From the NCBI RefSeq assembly GCF_900188315.1, contig NZ_LT897781.1:620001-684000 (forward strand): a DNA stretch of 64,000 nucleotides, written 5' to 3'. Position numbers and translations under genes: made by a program. Within the stretch, counting starts at the first letter, position 1, and the number at the start of each line of letters is the position of its first letter. Source of the DNA: Marinobacter sp. es.042. GTDB lineage: Bacteria; Pseudomonadota; Gammaproteobacteria; Pseudomonadales; Oleiphilaceae. Shown here piece by piece: positions 8,629 to 18,466 of the stretch. The notes beneath the pieces were generated by a model, which saw only the letters and a list, made by a program, of their open reading frames with translations, had not been told where the DNA came from and ran no database searches.

Positions 8629-8781
8629 AAATAATTATTTTTCCATTATCTTATTGTTTTGGTTCATAAAATCTATCGAGTTCGGCTGGGCTCCTCCGGT
8701 TTAGTGCCAAACAGCTGCCGCTGACAAAGGCATTGAATTGCCGGTTTTACATTTGTTAACAAAAACAGTGGATTTTTTTTC

Positions 8782-8808
8782 TAAAGCAATGAGTTTCGGC
8801 GCCGTTAA
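8782..8808 (+). promoter_or_regulatory. Sigma-28 (FliA) promoter for flagellin 2
   Basis: TAAAGCAA, 11 bases, GCCGTTAA: a near-perfect match to the flagellar sigma-28 consensus TAAAGTTT-N11-GCCGATAA. It lies about 88 bases upstream of the ATG at 8897. The rest of the 387-base gap 8510-8896 is AT-rich and shows no ORF with supporting features. Confidence 0.88.
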
Positions 8809-8896
8809 GTGGAGTAACAGGGCGGCGCTCCCAAACTGAAAAACGGGCGCCAGACCTTTTCCATGAAATAACGACATCGGTCGAAGGAGAAGCATA

Positions 8897-10741
8897 ATGG
8901 CTCTCGGTATCAACACTAACGTTGCATCGCTCTCAGCCCAGAATCAGTTGGGTCAGTCTCAGAACCTTTCCAACCAGGCGCTGGAGCGTCTGTCCTCTGG
9001 TCTGCGCATCAACTCCGCCAAGGATGATGCAGCAGGTCTTGCCATTTCCACACGGTTCCAGTCTCAGATTTCTGGTCTGAACGTGGCGACCCGTAACGCT
9101 AACGATGGTATCTCTCTGGCCCAGACCGCTGAAGGCGCGCTGGACGAAATCACCAACAACCTGCAGCGTATTCGTGAACTGGCGGTTCAGTCCGCTAACG
9201 CCACCAACAGTGATTCGGACCGTGAGGCTTTGAACCAGGAAGTCGATCAGCGTATTGCAGAAGTTAACCGCATCGCGAGCCAGACCTCATTCAACGGTCT
9301 TAAGGTTCTCGATGGCACTTTCGGCACCCAGGCGTTTCAGGTAGGCGCGAACGCTGGTGAGACGATCTCAGTAGCTGGTCTGGATTCACGCGGAAGCCAG
9401 CTGGGTGCGACTATCTCTCAGACTTCAGGCCTGGCTGCGACCTCCCTGGGAGCGGGTGATGCTGGCGAAACCACTTTGGACGTTTCTGGTCTCGATTTTG
9501 GCGGCGATATCACCGTGTCCTCCACGATCGATGGCCAAACCATTGATGTTGCGGGTGCGACATACGCTGATGCTGATGCACTCGCTACAGCGATTCAAGG
9601 CGAGATTACCAGCAATGGTAACCTTCCAGATGTGACTGTCGCCGCTTCGGACGATGGCAACTCGATCGTTTTCAGCAACGCCAGCACCTCTGACATTACT
9701 GCAACTATTGATATTTCTGACGCGTCTGGTACGCAGGTAAGTGTCACAGGGTCTGACGTCTCCACCACTGATGGCTCAGGCACAGCAACCCAGGCTACTC
9801 TGTTCGATCCGAGCACTTTGGATTTGGACTCTGGGGTTACGGGTTCCTTCGAGGTCACAGATGATTCTACAAACACCACAACTGTTAACTTCTCTCTAGC
9901 AGCAGGCACGGGCAATACACTCGCGGATCTCACTTCAGCGGTCCAAGCAGGCTTGACTGCTGCTGGTTTCACGGCAGGCACTGATTTGGGTGCGGTCGAC
10001 GATGGCAGTGTGGTGCAAATAGAGAGCGACTCAGCTGTTACCTACGATATTGCAAATATCACTGCTAGCGATGGCGGAACGCCGAATGCGTCTACAGGCG
10101 GCTCCGTTTCTGCTCTGGCCGCAGCCGAAGAGCAGACAGTAGCTTCCCGCTTCGAAGCTGGTGAAACAACTTCCTTCTCCCTGAATGTTGCAGGCGAAGC
10201 CATTGAAGTTACCGACGCGAGCAACCTGCAGGACGTTGTGGCCCAGATCAACGGCGCAACCAAGGATACCGGTGTCTCTGCTTTCCTGAGTTCTTCCGGT
10301 GACGATATTGTCTTCGCATCTGCAAAGGGTGAGAACTTCACAGCGTCTATCACTACAGACGTAGATGGTGATGGCACTAACGAGGTTGACCTGACTGTCG
10401 ATTCATCAACCGATGCGAACTCCAACGTTTCGGTGAACGAACTTGATATCAGCACCCGTGCTGGCTCCGACCAGGCTCTGGTTGCAGTAGACTTCGCAAT
10501 CGACCAAGTAAACCAGTTCCGGTCAGACCTCGGTGCGGTCCAGAACCGTTTCGAGTCCACCATTGCGAACCTGAGCACCTCTGTTGAGAACCTCAGTGCT
10601 TCCAATAGCCGGATCCTGGATGCCGACTTCGCGGCTGAAACCGCGAAGCTGTCCAAGGCCCAGGTGTTGCAGCAGGCCGGTATCTCTGTCCTGGCCCAGG
10701 CGAACGCCCGTCCGCAGCAGGTTCTGTCCCTCCTGCAGTAA
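8897..10741 (+). CDS. fliC: Flagellin (paralog 2)
   Basis: A 614-aa flagellin. D0/D1 ends are conserved ([21 protein letters not shown]-terminus [20 protein letters not shown]). The central region from residue about 185 to 515 is Thr/Ser/Asp-rich and variable, with flagellin_IN-like segments ([20 protein letters not shown]). It is preceded by GAAGGAGAAG as ribosome-binding site and a sigma-28 promoter, and followed by an intrinsic terminator, so it is mainly monocistronic. The first 170 residues and the last 100 are almost the same as in paralog 3 at 11357, and total length is identical (614 aa), pointing to tandem duplication followed by divergence of the surface-exposed centre. Confidence 0.97.
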   Translation: MALGINTNVASLSAQNQLGQSQNLSNQALERLSSGLRINSAKDDAAGLAISTRFQSQISGLNVATRNANDGISLAQTAEGALDEITNNLQRIRELAVQSANATNSDSDREALNQEVDQRIAEVNRIASQTSFNGLKVLDGTFGTQAFQVGANAGETISVAGLDSRGSQLGATISQTSGLAATSLGAGDAGETTLDVSGLDFGGDITVSSTIDGQTIDVAGATYADADALATAIQGEITSNGNLPDVTVAASDDGNSIVFSNASTSDITATIDISDASGTQVSVTGSDVSTTDGSGTATQATLFDPSTLDLDSGVTGSFEVTDDSTNTTTVNFSLAAGTGNTLADLTSAVQAGLTAAGFTAGTDLGAVDDGSVVQIESDSAVTYDIANITASDGGTPNASTGGSVSALAAAEEQTVASRFEAGETTSFSLNVAGEAIEVTDASNLQDVVAQINGATKDTGVSAFLSSSGDDIVFASAKGENFTASITTDVDGDGTNEVDLTVDSSTDANSNVSVNELDISTRAGSDQALVAVDFAIDQVNQFRSDLGAVQNRFESTIANLSTSVENLSASNSRILDADFAAETAKLSKAQVLQQAGISVLAQANARPQQVLSLLQ

Positions 10742-10756
10742 GGGGCAAGCGGTAAC

Positions 10757-10783
10757 AACCGGAACCTTCGGGTTCCGGTTTTA
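10757..10783 (+). terminator. Intrinsic terminator after flagellin 2
   Basis: A ten-base perfect stem AACCGGAACC / GGTTCCGGTT with tetraloop TTCG and a following TT-A-CT tract, 16 bases beyond the stop codon. The UUCG loop makes it very stable; readthrough would be needed for flaG unless flaG has its own promoter. Confidence 0.8.
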
Positions 10784-10811
10784 CTCCGTCTAAGGATAGC
10801 GAGGTAAAGCT

Positions 10812-11246
10812 ATGAATGACGTTAACCTGAACAGCCCGGATCTGAAGCTGGTTCGCGCCAGTGAACAAGCACCGGCTCGGGCAATATCGTCATCTCAGGC
10901 CGAGGGCAGGAATGCCTCCGACCCTTCCGTTTCTATTTCCGCTACCGAAAAAGTCCAGAGTACCCAGGCGGGTCAAAACGCGGCGAAAGCTGAAAAGCTG
11001 GAAGCGCGGACCGATGCTCAAAGGGATCAGCTGGATGATGCGGTCAGTCAGCTGAACAATTTCGTTCAGAATGTTCAGCGGGATCTCCAATTCGAAGTTG
11101 ATAACGATCTTGGACAGACTATCGTCAAAGTGGTAGATCAGTCGACCCAGGAAGTCATTCGCCAGATTCCTGACGAAGTTGCTGTGAGGTTGGCTGAAAA
11201 TCTGCAGCAGGATGAGCCGCTGACACTGTTCAACATTAAAGTCTGA
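10812..11246 (+). CDS. flaG: FlaG family protein
   Basis: A 144-aa protein. The C-terminal 80 residues form the FlaG domain (QLNNFVQNVQRDLQFEVDNDLGQTIVKVVDQSTQEVIRQIPDE, then LAENL and a final LFNIKV); the N-terminal 60 residues are a low-complexity Ser/Ala-rich linker. FlaG is linked to filament length control in polar-flagellated bacteria; its exact mechanism is not settled. A GAGG element precedes the ATG. Its place between two flagellin genes and upstream of fliD matches the Pseudomonas and Vibrio filament locus, with an extra flagellin inserted after flaG here. Confidence 0.92.
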   Translation: MNDVNLNSPDLKLVRASEQAPARAISSSQAEGRNASDPSVSISATEKVQSTQAGQNAAKAEKLEARTDAQRDQLDDAVSQLNNFVQNVQRDLQFEVDNDLGQTIVKVVDQSTQEVIRQIPDEVAVRLAENLQQDEPLTLFNIKV

Positions 11247-11289
11247 AAGCCAGCCGGTCTTTGTAAGCTCAGCTTTCGCAAGGAAACAC

Positions 11290-11319
11290 CACTGTCACTC
11301 GGGAAACCGCGTGACAGTG
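11290..11319 (+). terminator. Possible terminator hairpin between flaG and flagellin 3
   Basis: Perfect 9-base inverted repeat CACTGTCAC / GTGACAGTG with a 12-base loop, 43 bases after the flaG stop. The following sequence is only AAATTT, so termination would be weak. It could also be an operator. Confidence 0.35.
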
Positions 11320-11356
11320 AAATTTGCAAACACCTTGCTTTGATAGGGATCGCGCA

Positions 11357-13201
11357 ATGGCTTTGGGAATCAATACGAACGTTGCGTCACTGTCCGCCCA
11401 GAATCAATTGGGGCAGTCGCAGAAGCTGTCGAACCAGGCACTTGAGCGTTTGTCATCCGGTCTGCGTATCAACTCCGCCAAAGACGATGCTGCTGGTCTA
11501 GCGATTTCCACCCGCTTCCAATCCCAGATTTCTGGTCTGAACGTGGCTACCCGAAATGCCAACGACGGCATCTCTCTGGCTCAGACTGCTGAAGGTGCAT
11601 TGGACGAAATCACCAACAACCTGCAGCGTATTCGTGAGCTGGCCGTTCAATCCTCCAACGCCACCAACAGCCCTTCCGATCGCGAAGCCTTGAATAGTGA
11701 GGTTGATCAGCGAATTGCGGAAGTCAATCGTATTGCGAGCCAGACCTCCTTTAATGGCTTGAAGGTTCTTGATGGAACCTTTGGCGCTCAAGCGTTTCAG
11801 GTTGGCGCAAACGCGGGTGAGACCATCTCTGTGGCTGGCCTTGATTCTCGGGGTAGTGAACTCGGCGCAACGATTCGGCAAACTGAGGGTCTTTCTTCTA
11901 CTTCGATCGGGCCTGGCCAGGCTGGCGTTACCGAACTGGATGTCTCAGGTCTCGACTTCAGTACAGACATCACGGTTGCTGGTGACCTTGGCGCGACAAG
12001 CCTGAGTTCCACGACAGACTACTCTGGAGGAGCTACGCGAGCCGACAGGATCGCCAGTTTTGCGGGTGATTTACAAAACGCTATTCAAAATGAAGCTGGC
12101 TTTGAAGAAGCGACGGTTTCCGTTGAAGGCGAAATACTCAAGATCAGCAACCCGACAACGACTCCGGGAACGCTCACTGATTTTTCTGTTCAGGATGCCA
12201 CCGGAAGTTCCGGGAACATCTATGTGTTATCGGGCACCATTCCCAATAACGGGTCGAGCACCATTTCCGAACCAGCTAGCTTCGTGTACGACGGCAACAT
12301 GACGGGCACTCTCACGGTAGGTAGTGACGAGGTCAGCATCGATTTCACTGCTGTGACGAGTGGCCAGGACGCAGCCGACGCAATTGAGGCGGTGATTCAA
12401 TCTCCGCCGTTCAATCAATCCAACATTACTGTTGATTACAGTGCGAGTCCTTTTTTTAATGCCTTTTCTATAGTTGATACGGCTAACAGTGGCGGCTTCA
12501 CGTTTGACCTGGAGCTAGAAGACAGTACCCGTATTGCTAGCAACTCCACCGGCTCTGGTATTGGGCAGCTAGAACCTGCGCAGGAGCTGGAGCTGGCCGA
12601 TAAGTTTGCCGCAGGCCAGACTGTTGATTTTCAGGTGGACATCTCTGGTGCTGATGAGTCTATCGAAGTCACTGCGAGCAGTCTCCAGGACGTAGTCGCG
12701 CAGATTAACGGCGAGACCAAAAACACTGGAGTGTCAGCTTTTCTGAGCTCTGACGGCAATGACATTGTTCTGGCATCCGCCAAAGGTGAAGACTTCGTTG
12801 CTTTGATTACGACCGATCTGGATGCGGATGGCACGCCTGAAGTAAACCAGGCTATTGATACTGCGGGCGATCCGGAAAATGCGACAGCGTCACTCAATAG
12901 TCTGGATATCAGCACCCGTGAAGGCTCTGATCAGGCTCTGGTTGCCGTAGACTTTGCCATCGATCAGGTAAACCAGTTCCGGTCCGATCTCGGTGCGGCC
13001 CAGAACCGTTTCGAGTCCACGATTGCTAATCTGAGCACGTCTGTTGAGAACCTGAGTGCTTCCAACAGTCGAATCCTGGACGCCGACTTTGCAGCGGAAA
13101 CTGCGAAGCTGTCGAAGTCTCAGGTGCTGCAGCAGGCTGGTATCTCAGTACTGGCCCAGGCGAATGCCCGTCCCCAGCAGGTTTTGTCTTTGTTACAGTA
13201 A
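11357..13201 (+). CDS. fliC: Flagellin (paralog 3)
   Basis: The frame opens at 11324, but the ATG at 11357 ([15 protein letters not shown]) is the true start by alignment with paralog 2, with GGGAT upstream; product 614 aa. D0/D1 blocks are near identical to paralog 2, while residues about 190-500 share almost nothing with it, apart from an [16 protein letters not shown] segment near the D1 return. No convincing sigma-28 or sigma-54 promoter is visible in the 110 bases after flaG, so expression may depend on readthrough or on a promoter inside flaG. It is followed by a hairpin terminator and then the fliD promoter. Confidence 0.96.
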   Translation: MALGINTNVASLSAQNQLGQSQKLSNQALERLSSGLRINSAKDDAAGLAISTRFQSQISGLNVATRNANDGISLAQTAEGALDEITNNLQRIRELAVQSSNATNSPSDREALNSEVDQRIAEVNRIASQTSFNGLKVLDGTFGAQAFQVGANAGETISVAGLDSRGSELGATIRQTEGLSSTSIGPGQAGVTELDVSGLDFSTDITVAGDLGATSLSSTTDYSGGATRADRIASFAGDLQNAIQNEAGFEEATVSVEGEILKISNPTTTPGTLTDFSVQDATGSSGNIYVLSGTIPNNGSSTISEPASFVYDGNMTGTLTVGSDEVSIDFTAVTSGQDAADAIEAVIQSPPFNQSNITVDYSASPFFNAFSIVDTANSGGFTFDLELEDSTRIASNSTGSGIGQLEPAQELELADKFAAGQTVDFQVDISGADESIEVTASSLQDVVAQINGETKNTGVSAFLSSDGNDIVLASAKGEDFVALITTDLDADGTPEVNQAIDTAGDPENATASLNSLDISTREGSDQALVAVDFAIDQVNQFRSDLGAAQNRFESTIANLSTSVENLSASNSRILDADFAAETAKLSKSQVLQQAGISVLAQANARPQQVLSLLQ

Positions 13202-13303
13202 TAAACTGTGGGTTGGCAGCAAACTTGCTTCAGGTTTGATTGCTGACGTAGCCGTCTGATGGGCTTCAGCTCTCCCTCTGATGACGGCAGCGGCTGTTCA
13301 GCG

Positions 13304-13335
13304 CCGCCATATCTTCAAGGATATGGCGGTGCTTG
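13304..13335 (+). terminator. Probable terminator after flagellin 3
   Basis: Ten-base stem CCGCCATATC / GATATGGCGG with a 6-base loop and a T-rich tract (GCGTTTTT) shortly after, about 100 bases past the flagellin stop. The remainder of gap 13202-13492 holds the fliD promoter and no supported gene. Confidence 0.6.
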
Positions 13336-13423
13336 CGTTTTTAGGGTGATGAAGCAGTCTGCATTTTTGCTTTTAAAGCGCGAGACTGGTTACTTTGTGT
13401 TACAAATCGACAGAAGAAAAAGG

Positions 13424-13450
13424 CAAAGTTTTGCCGCTTTTTGCCGATAA
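13424..13450 (+). promoter_or_regulatory. Sigma-28 (FliA) promoter for fliDS
   Basis: CAAAGTTT, 11 bases, GCCGATAA: one mismatch to the FliA consensus, with perfect -10 and spacing. It lies 43 bases upstream of the fliD ATG. Confidence 0.9.
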
Positions 13451-13492
13451 ACTGAACAATGAAGAGATTAGCCCCCTTGAGGAGGCATTGGA

Positions 13493-15481
13493 ATGGCAAG
13501 CATATCATCGTTGGGTATTGGTTCCGGGGTCCTTACCTCTGATCTGGTTGATCAGTTGGTTCAAGCTGAGCGTGCGCCCACCGAACAGAGGTTGACACAA
13601 AAGACAGAGCAAACGCAGTCTTTGATCTCAGCTTATGGCCAGCTTCGGAGTGCAATTACCGAACTGCGCTTGCCAATGCGCCAGCTTAGTGCCCCGGATA
13701 ATCTAAAAGCGTTTTCGGCAAGTTCTTCGAATGAAGATATATCCGTGTCTGTGGACAGCACCAAGGCTAGCCGAGGCACTTATAGTGTAGAAGTGACCAG
13801 TCTTGCTGGAGCTCAGGCCCTGGCTTCCCGTGATGTGTTTGCCGATCGTGACGCAACCAGCGTCGGTCAGGGCAGGCTGACCTTGAATGTGGGCGACAAG
13901 ACGACAAACATTACGATCGATAGCAGCAATGACACCCTCCAGGGGTTGGCGAATGCCATCAATGATGCCGATGCTGGAGTCTCCGCTGGTGTAATCGATA
14001 CCGGAGACGGCTTTCAGTTGGTGCTTTCGGCCGATGAGACTGGCACCGCCAATGCTGTCAGTATGTCGGTCGCTGACGATAGTGTTGGAACTGGCACCGA
14101 TAACCAGGGATTGTCCCGGTTTGCCTTTAATTCCGGAATGGATGCTGATTCAGGGCTTCGCGAAACCATTGCAGCAACCGACGCGGTGATGGAAATTAAC
14201 GGTGTTGAGATTACTCGCGCCACGAACAGTTTTGAAAATGTCATCGACGGCCTTACATTTGATCTCACGGCTACCGGCTCTTCTGTAATCAAGGTGCAGC
14301 AGGATTTGGGGGCGGTTGCGGATCGGGTCCAGGGTTTTGTGGACAAGTTCAACGCACTTCAGTCGACAATCGACAGCCTAGCCGGCTTCAATGCGGAGGC
14401 AGGCGTTGGCAGTCTCCTAACGGGCGATAGCACGGTTCGTTCAATTCAGAACCAGTTGCGCCAAGTTCTTACCCGCGTTGTTCCCGGCTTGGAAAACTCG
14501 GCGGTCCGTAGTTTGGCTGATGTAGGAGTAACCACCAACTTCGAAACAGGTGGTCTGGAATTTGATAGAGCCAGGTTTGAAGAACAGCTTAAGGCAAACC
14601 CGGATGACGTGACCGCCTTGTTTGCGGAACAAGGGCGGACAACTGACAGCCAGGTTGAGTTTGTACGCAGCGGGCTAAATACAGAGCCCGGTAGATACGA
14701 CATTAACATCACCCAGGCCGCTACTCAGGGCACGTTGGTTGCCGGGAGTGCATTGGCAGATGGAATTGTGATCGACGATTCCAACGATGAACTGACATTC
14801 AAGGTGAACGATGAGACGTCGGTAAGTATTCAACTGACGCAACAGACGTATGCGTCTGCTCAGGATCTGGTTGATGAAATCCAGTCCCAGTTAAACAGCA
14901 ACAATGCCCTTGATGCGGCTGGTACCTCAGTGCAGGTTGAGCTCGACAGCAGCGGCAATCTGAGTTTTACGTCTGCGGATTATGGAAGCGATTCGGCTGT
15001 CTCTCTGGACTCCGCAGAAAGCTCAGCGATTTTCGGTCTCGATTCGGCAACGAGCACGTCAGGCGTCGATGTTGCCGGGACGATCGGTGGAAGAATAGCA
15101 GAAGGGGATGGCCGGGTTCTGTTCCTTGGAAACGGAAATGGCGGCGCTTCTGGTCTGCAGGTTCGTATTCTTGGTGATGAGATAGGAAGTAGAGGCTCGA
15201 TCACGTTTGTTGAAGGCGTTGCTGAGCGAACGGTCGATTTAGTCTCGAGCTTTGTGGGCGCCGATGGCGCGATTGAATCGCGGACCGAGAGCCTTAACCG
15301 GGATCTGGAGCAGATACAGGCGAGTCAGGCACGGCTTGAAGAGCGCATAGCGGCCTACCGGGAGAGGTTGGTGAGCCAGTTTACTGCAGCTGATTCTCTG
15401 ATTTCGCAGCTCAACAGCACTCAGGATTTCGTGAGTCAGCAGCTTGCTGCGCTGGCTCCTCAAAACAACCGTGACAACTGA
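13493..15481 (+). CDS. fliD: Flagellar filament cap protein FliD
   Basis: A 662-aa hook-associated protein 2 that caps the filament and catalyses flagellin insertion. The N-terminus (ISSLGIGSGVLTSDLVDQLVQAERAPTEQRL) and the C-terminal coiled-coil (LNRDLEQIQASQARLEERIAAYRERLVSQFTAADSLISQLNSTQDFVSQQL) are typical FliD_N and FliD_C. It is longer than the usual 450-480 aa of polar FliD; the extra residues are in the middle (about 390-560) and resemble the flagellin_IN-type insertions of the neighbouring flagellins (ASAQDLVDEIQSQLNSNNALDAAG). GAGGAGG precedes the ATG. A matched enlargement of cap and flagellin domains is notable. Confidence 0.95.
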   Translation: MASISSLGIGSGVLTSDLVDQLVQAERAPTEQRLTQKTEQTQSLISAYGQLRSAITELRLPMRQLSAPDNLKAFSASSSNEDISVSVDSTKASRGTYSVEVTSLAGAQALASRDVFADRDATSVGQGRLTLNVGDKTTNITIDSSNDTLQGLANAINDADAGVSAGVIDTGDGFQLVLSADETGTANAVSMSVADDSVGTGTDNQGLSRFAFNSGMDADSGLRETIAATDAVMEINGVEITRATNSFENVIDGLTFDLTATGSSVIKVQQDLGAVADRVQGFVDKFNALQSTIDSLAGFNAEAGVGSLLTGDSTVRSIQNQLRQVLTRVVPGLENSAVRSLADVGVTTNFETGGLEFDRARFEEQLKANPDDVTALFAEQGRTTDSQVEFVRSGLNTEPGRYDINITQAATQGTLVAGSALADGIVIDDSNDELTFKVNDETSVSIQLTQQTYASAQDLVDEIQSQLNSNNALDAAGTSVQVELDSSGNLSFTSADYGSDSAVSLDSAESSAIFGLDSATSTSGVDVAGTIGGRIAEGDGRVLFLGNGNGGASGLQVRILGDEIGSRGSITFVEGVAERTVDLVSSFVGADGAIESRTESLNRDLEQIQASQARLEERIAAYRERLVSQFTAADSLISQLNSTQDFVSQQLAALAPQNNRDN

Positions 15482-15517
15482 TCAGTTAGGATCGGTTAGT
15501 AACTCAAGAGGTCGAAT

Positions 15518-15916
15518 ATGAACGGTTTGCAGGCATACCAGCGTGTTAACAACCAAACAAGCACAATTGATGCAGATCCACATCGGTTGATTCAGCTCCT
15601 GTACAACGGTGCTATTGAGAGAATCAATATGGCCAAGGCTCGCATGCAAGCCAAAGATGCGGCTGGTAAGGGGCAGTTGATAGGGAAGGCTATTGATATA
15701 ATTGGTGGTCTTCGCAGTTTCCTGGATTTCGAAAAAGGTGGCGAGTTGGCGCCTAGGCTGGAAGCGCTCTATGACTATATGGAGCGGACTTTGCTTCAAG
15801 CCAGCGCGAAAAATGACGTTGCAAAACTTGATGAGGTTTTGTCTCTCCTTCATTCGATTAAAGAAGGCTGGGATGGAATTCGCGAAGAAGCTGTTGGGCA
15901 GCAGCAGGCTGTTTGA
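15518..15916 (+). CDS. fliS: Flagellar export chaperone FliS
   Basis: A 132-aa four-helix protein that binds the flagellin C-terminus before export. Family features: the N-terminal YQRVNNQTSTIDADPHRLIQLLYNGAIERINMA segment and the final LDEVLSLLHSIKEGWDGI helix. It starts 36 bases after fliD and is co-transcribed with it. In Pseudomonas fliS is followed by a fliT-like gene and fleQ; here a repeat and argG follow, and the fliT-like/fleQ block lies 43 kb away. Confidence 0.95.
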   Translation: MNGLQAYQRVNNQTSTIDADPHRLIQLLYNGAIERINMAKARMQAKDAAGKGQLIGKAIDIIGGLRSFLDFEKGGELAPRLEALYDYMERTLLQASAKNDVAKLDEVLSLLHSIKEGWDGIREEAVGQQQAV

Positions 15917-15942
15917 GGCCGCGAACTTCTCACTGTGAAATC

Positions 15943-15972
15943 GGAGTCAGATGAACGCTTTCATCTGACTCC
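15943..15972. repeat. GGGGTCAG-family palindrome (GGAGTC variant)
   Basis: A perfect 13-base inverted repeat GGAGTCAGATGAA / complement with loop CGCT. The usual GGGGTC end is changed to GGAGTC on both arms, so the change is compensated. It lies 27 bases after fliS. Confidence 0.85.
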
Positions 15973-16085
15973 TTGTTCGCCCTATGCCGCCTAATACCCC
16001 CGCCCAATAGCCATTACCCCCACTCTCCCGTACAATACGGCCCTTATTTTCAACACATCCATTCTGTTCAGTCTGGAGCAAGGGC

Positions 16086-17297
16086 ATGTCTGATATCAAA
16101 AAGGTGGTGCTGGCCTATTCCGGTGGCCTGGATACTTCCGTTATCGTTCGGTGGTTGCAGGATACCTACAACTGTGAGGTGGTAACGTTTACCGCCGACA
16201 TCGGCCAGGGCGAGGAAGTTGAGCCGGCGCGGGCGAAAGCCGAGGCGTTAGGCGTTAAAGAAATCTACATCGAGGACCTGCGCGAGGAGTTTGTGCGCGA
16301 TTACGTGTTCCCGATGTTCCGCGCGAACACCATCTATGAGGGTGAGTACCTTCTGGGTACGTCCATTGCCCGTCCTCTGATTGCCAAGCGTCTGATCGAT
16401 ATCGCCAATGAAACCGGCGCCGATGCCATTTCCCACGGTGCAACCGGCAAGGGTAACGACCAGGTGCGTTTCGAGCTGGGTGCCTACGCGCTGAAGCCGG
16501 GTGTAAAGGTGATTGCACCCTGGCGTGAGTGGGATCTGAATTCCCGCGAGAAGCTTCTGCAATACTGCGAAGAGCGCAACATCCCGGTGGAAATGAAGAA
16601 GGGCAAGAGCCCGTACTCCATGGACGCCAACCTGTTGCATATCTCCTACGAAGGCATCAACCTGGAAGATCCCTGGGCGGAAGCCGAGGAAGATATGTGG
16701 CGCTGGAGCGTGTCTCCGGAAGCCGCGCCGGATGAGCCGACCTACGTTGAGCTGACCTACAAGAAGGGTGACATTGTTGCCATCGATGGTCAGGACATGA
16801 AGCCGCACGTGGTTGTAGAAACCCTGAACAAGCTGGCGGGTGCCAACGGCATTGGCCGTCTGGATATCGTCGAGAACCGCTACGTGGGCATGAAGTCCCG
16901 CGGCTGCTACGAAACCCCGGGCGGTACCATCATGCTGCGTGCCCACCGTGCCATTGAGTCCATTACTCTGGACCGCGAAGTGGCGCACCTGAAAGACAGC
17001 ATCATGCCGCGCTATGCCGAGGTGATCTACAACGGTTACTGGTGGTCTCCGGAGCGCGAGGCTCTGCAGGCGCTGATCGATCAGACCCAGAATTATGTAA
17101 ACGGCACAGTTCGTCTGAAGCTCTACAAGGGCAATGTGGACGTGGTTGGCCGTAAATCTGAGGATTCGCTGTTCGACGAGAAGATCGCGACCTTTGAGGA
17201 AGATCAGGGTGCATACGATCAGAAGGATGCAGAAGGCTTCATCAAGCTGAATGCGCTGCGTCTGCGGATTGCTGCTGGCAAAGGCCGCAAGCTTTAA
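16086..17297 (+). CDS. argG: Argininosuccinate synthase
   Basis: A 403-aa enzyme joining citrulline and aspartate with ATP to argininosuccinate in arginine synthesis. The N-terminal PP-loop is [16 protein letters not shown] (residues 10-25); further signatures are the [17 protein letters not shown] citrulline/aspartate site near residue 117 and [18 protein letters not shown] near 275. Length matches the bacterial type 1 family. CAAGGG lies just upstream of the ATG. The gene is isolated; its stop codon overlaps that of the convergent araC-type gene. Confidence 0.97.
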   Translation: MSDIKKVVLAYSGGLDTSVIVRWLQDTYNCEVVTFTADIGQGEEVEPARAKAEALGVKEIYIEDLREEFVRDYVFPMFRANTIYEGEYLLGTSIARPLIAKRLIDIANETGADAISHGATGKGNDQVRFELGAYALKPGVKVIAPWREWDLNSREKLLQYCEERNIPVEMKKGKSPYSMDANLLHISYEGINLEDPWAEAEEDMWRWSVSPEAAPDEPTYVELTYKKGDIVAIDGQDMKPHVVVETLNKLAGANGIGRLDIVENRYVGMKSRGCYETPGGTIMLRAHRAIESITLDREVAHLKDSIMPRYAEVIYNGYWWSPEREALQALIDQTQNYVNGTVRLKLYKGNVDVVGRKSEDSLFDEKIATFEEDQGAYDQKDAEGFIKLNALRLRIAAGKGRKL

Positions 17298-18319
17298 GTC
17301 TGCTCTACGGACGCCCGGAACTCTCCGGGCGTTTTCCCCGTTACCGCCTTGAACTTCCTGTGAAACGACGTGGTTTCGCTATATCCCAGCCTTAGCGCAA
17401 TATCCGGAATGGCCAACTCGCTGTTGCGTAGATAGTCCTCGGCCATTTTTTGCCGCACTTCATCCAGCAATTTCTGGTAAGACACGCCTCCCTGGCCAAG
17501 TTTTCTCTGCAGGGTTCGGCTTGTCATTCCCAGGTCTTCGGCCACCATGTCTTGCCGGGTAATGCCGTGCATCAGTTGTTGCTGGATGCTGTGGCGGACC
17601 TTCGAAGTCAGGTCGCTGTCGGTATCCAGAGAGGCCAGTTGGCTCAGTGCATGGGCTTCCAGGGTTTTGCGCAGGAGGGGGTCCGGTTGCCGCAGGCGGG
17701 TTTCCAGCAGGCTTTTCTTGAGGGTGATGCTGTCTTCATCTGCTGAGAAAGTGACCATGCAGTGCCAGCGTTCCTGGTAGGCCGTTTCAAACTCTGAGCC
17801 CGGAGAGGCCCGACGGAGTTTTACCGAGCTGGGTGATGCCTCCCGGTTGTCCGCAAGCCAGCGGGCGTAGTTCACCCAGGAGGCAAAGACGTTGTCGACC
17901 AGTTGGGGGCGCACCAGGGGATCAGTGTAGTTGCAGTTCCAGGTCAGTTTGATGTCTTCGCCTTTCATGGCGAGGCTGGTGGTTCCCATATCTCCGACGA
18001 GTTTTTCGAACGGCGCAATGCGTGCCACGGCTTCGCCCAGGGTGGCGCAGCTCATGGTGATGTAGCCAAGCACGCTGTAGGAGCCGGGTTGAACGAAGTC
18101 GCCGGTTTCCAGACCAAGGATCGGGTTGCCAGTTTGTTCGCACAATAAACGGATAAAGTGCTGGAACTGCTCGCCGTTAATGCGGCCGTCGTCGGTGTCC
18201 AGGATGTTCTGGTCCAGTTCGGCCTGGTTGAAAAGGCGATTGATATCCACGCCGGCGGATTCGGCAGCACGAACGTATTGGCGTAGGGCAGCGACAGAGG
18301 CGGTTCCGAGGGTTTGCAT
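17294..18319 (-). CDS. AraC family transcriptional regulator
   Basis: A 341-aa regulator. The N-terminal 200 residues match the arabinose-binding-like domain of OruR/ArgR-type AraC proteins ([44 protein letters not shown]). The C-terminal 100 residues form the two helix-turn-helix units ([29 protein letters not shown], then [32 protein letters not shown]). Its stop overlaps the argG stop by two bases on the opposite strand. The ligand is unknown. A terminator and a structured element lie upstream, so its promoter must fall in 18320-18390. Confidence 0.9.
   Translation of the reverse strand: MQTLGTASVAALRQYVRAAESAGVDINRLFNQAELDQNILDTDDGRINGEQFQHFIRLLCEQTGNPILGLETGDFVQPGSYSVLGYITMSCATLGEAVARIAPFEKLVGDMGTTSLAMKGEDIKLTWNCNYTDPLVRPQLVDNVFASWVNYARWLADNREASPSSVKLRRASPGSEFETAYQERWHCMVTFSADEDSITLKKSLLETRLRQPDPLLRKTLEAHALSQLASLDTDSDLTSKVRHSIQQQLMHGITRQDMVAEDLGMTSRTLQRKLGQGGVSYQKLLDEVRQKMAEDYLRNSELAIPDIALRLGYSETTSFHRKFKAVTGKTPGEFRASVEQT
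17311..17335 (+). terminator. argG terminator embedded in the end of the araC-type gene
   Basis: Stem ACGCCCGGA / TCCGGGCGT with loop ACTC and a TTT tract, 14 bases past the argG stop. It lies entirely inside the last codons of the convergent regulator gene. Confidence 0.75.
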
Positions 18320-18390
18320 GGTTACAGCACTGTTTTTGGAGTCGTTATAGTCGGAGTATAACGGAACTGGTGCGGAAACGTCTGGAGCAG

Positions 18391-18420
18391 AAAATAAAAA
18401 GGCCAGCTAAAAAGCTGGCC
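18391..18420 (-). terminator. Intrinsic terminator (minus strand) upstream of the araC-type gene
   Basis: Perfect 8-base stem GGCCAGCT / AGCTGGCC with a 4-base loop; on the minus strand it is followed by TTTTTATTTT. On the plus strand the downstream tract is A-rich, so only minus-strand transcripts would end here. The nearest minus-strand gene upstream ends at 18684, more than 260 bases away, which leaves room for an independent small transcript. Confidence 0.8.
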
Positions 18421-18466
18421 CAAAAAACAAGGAAAGAACGAAAGTGCCTGAAAAATTCGTTAATCC

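Noticed and set aside
11247..11356. Sigma-28 or sigma-54 promoter for flagellin 3
   Set aside because: The best candidate near 11311 (TGACAGTGAAATTTGCA) has no GG and the wrong spacing.
13259..13450. 63-codon frame between flagellin 3 and fliD
   Set aside because: It runs through a terminator and the sigma-28 promoter and has no ribosome-binding site.
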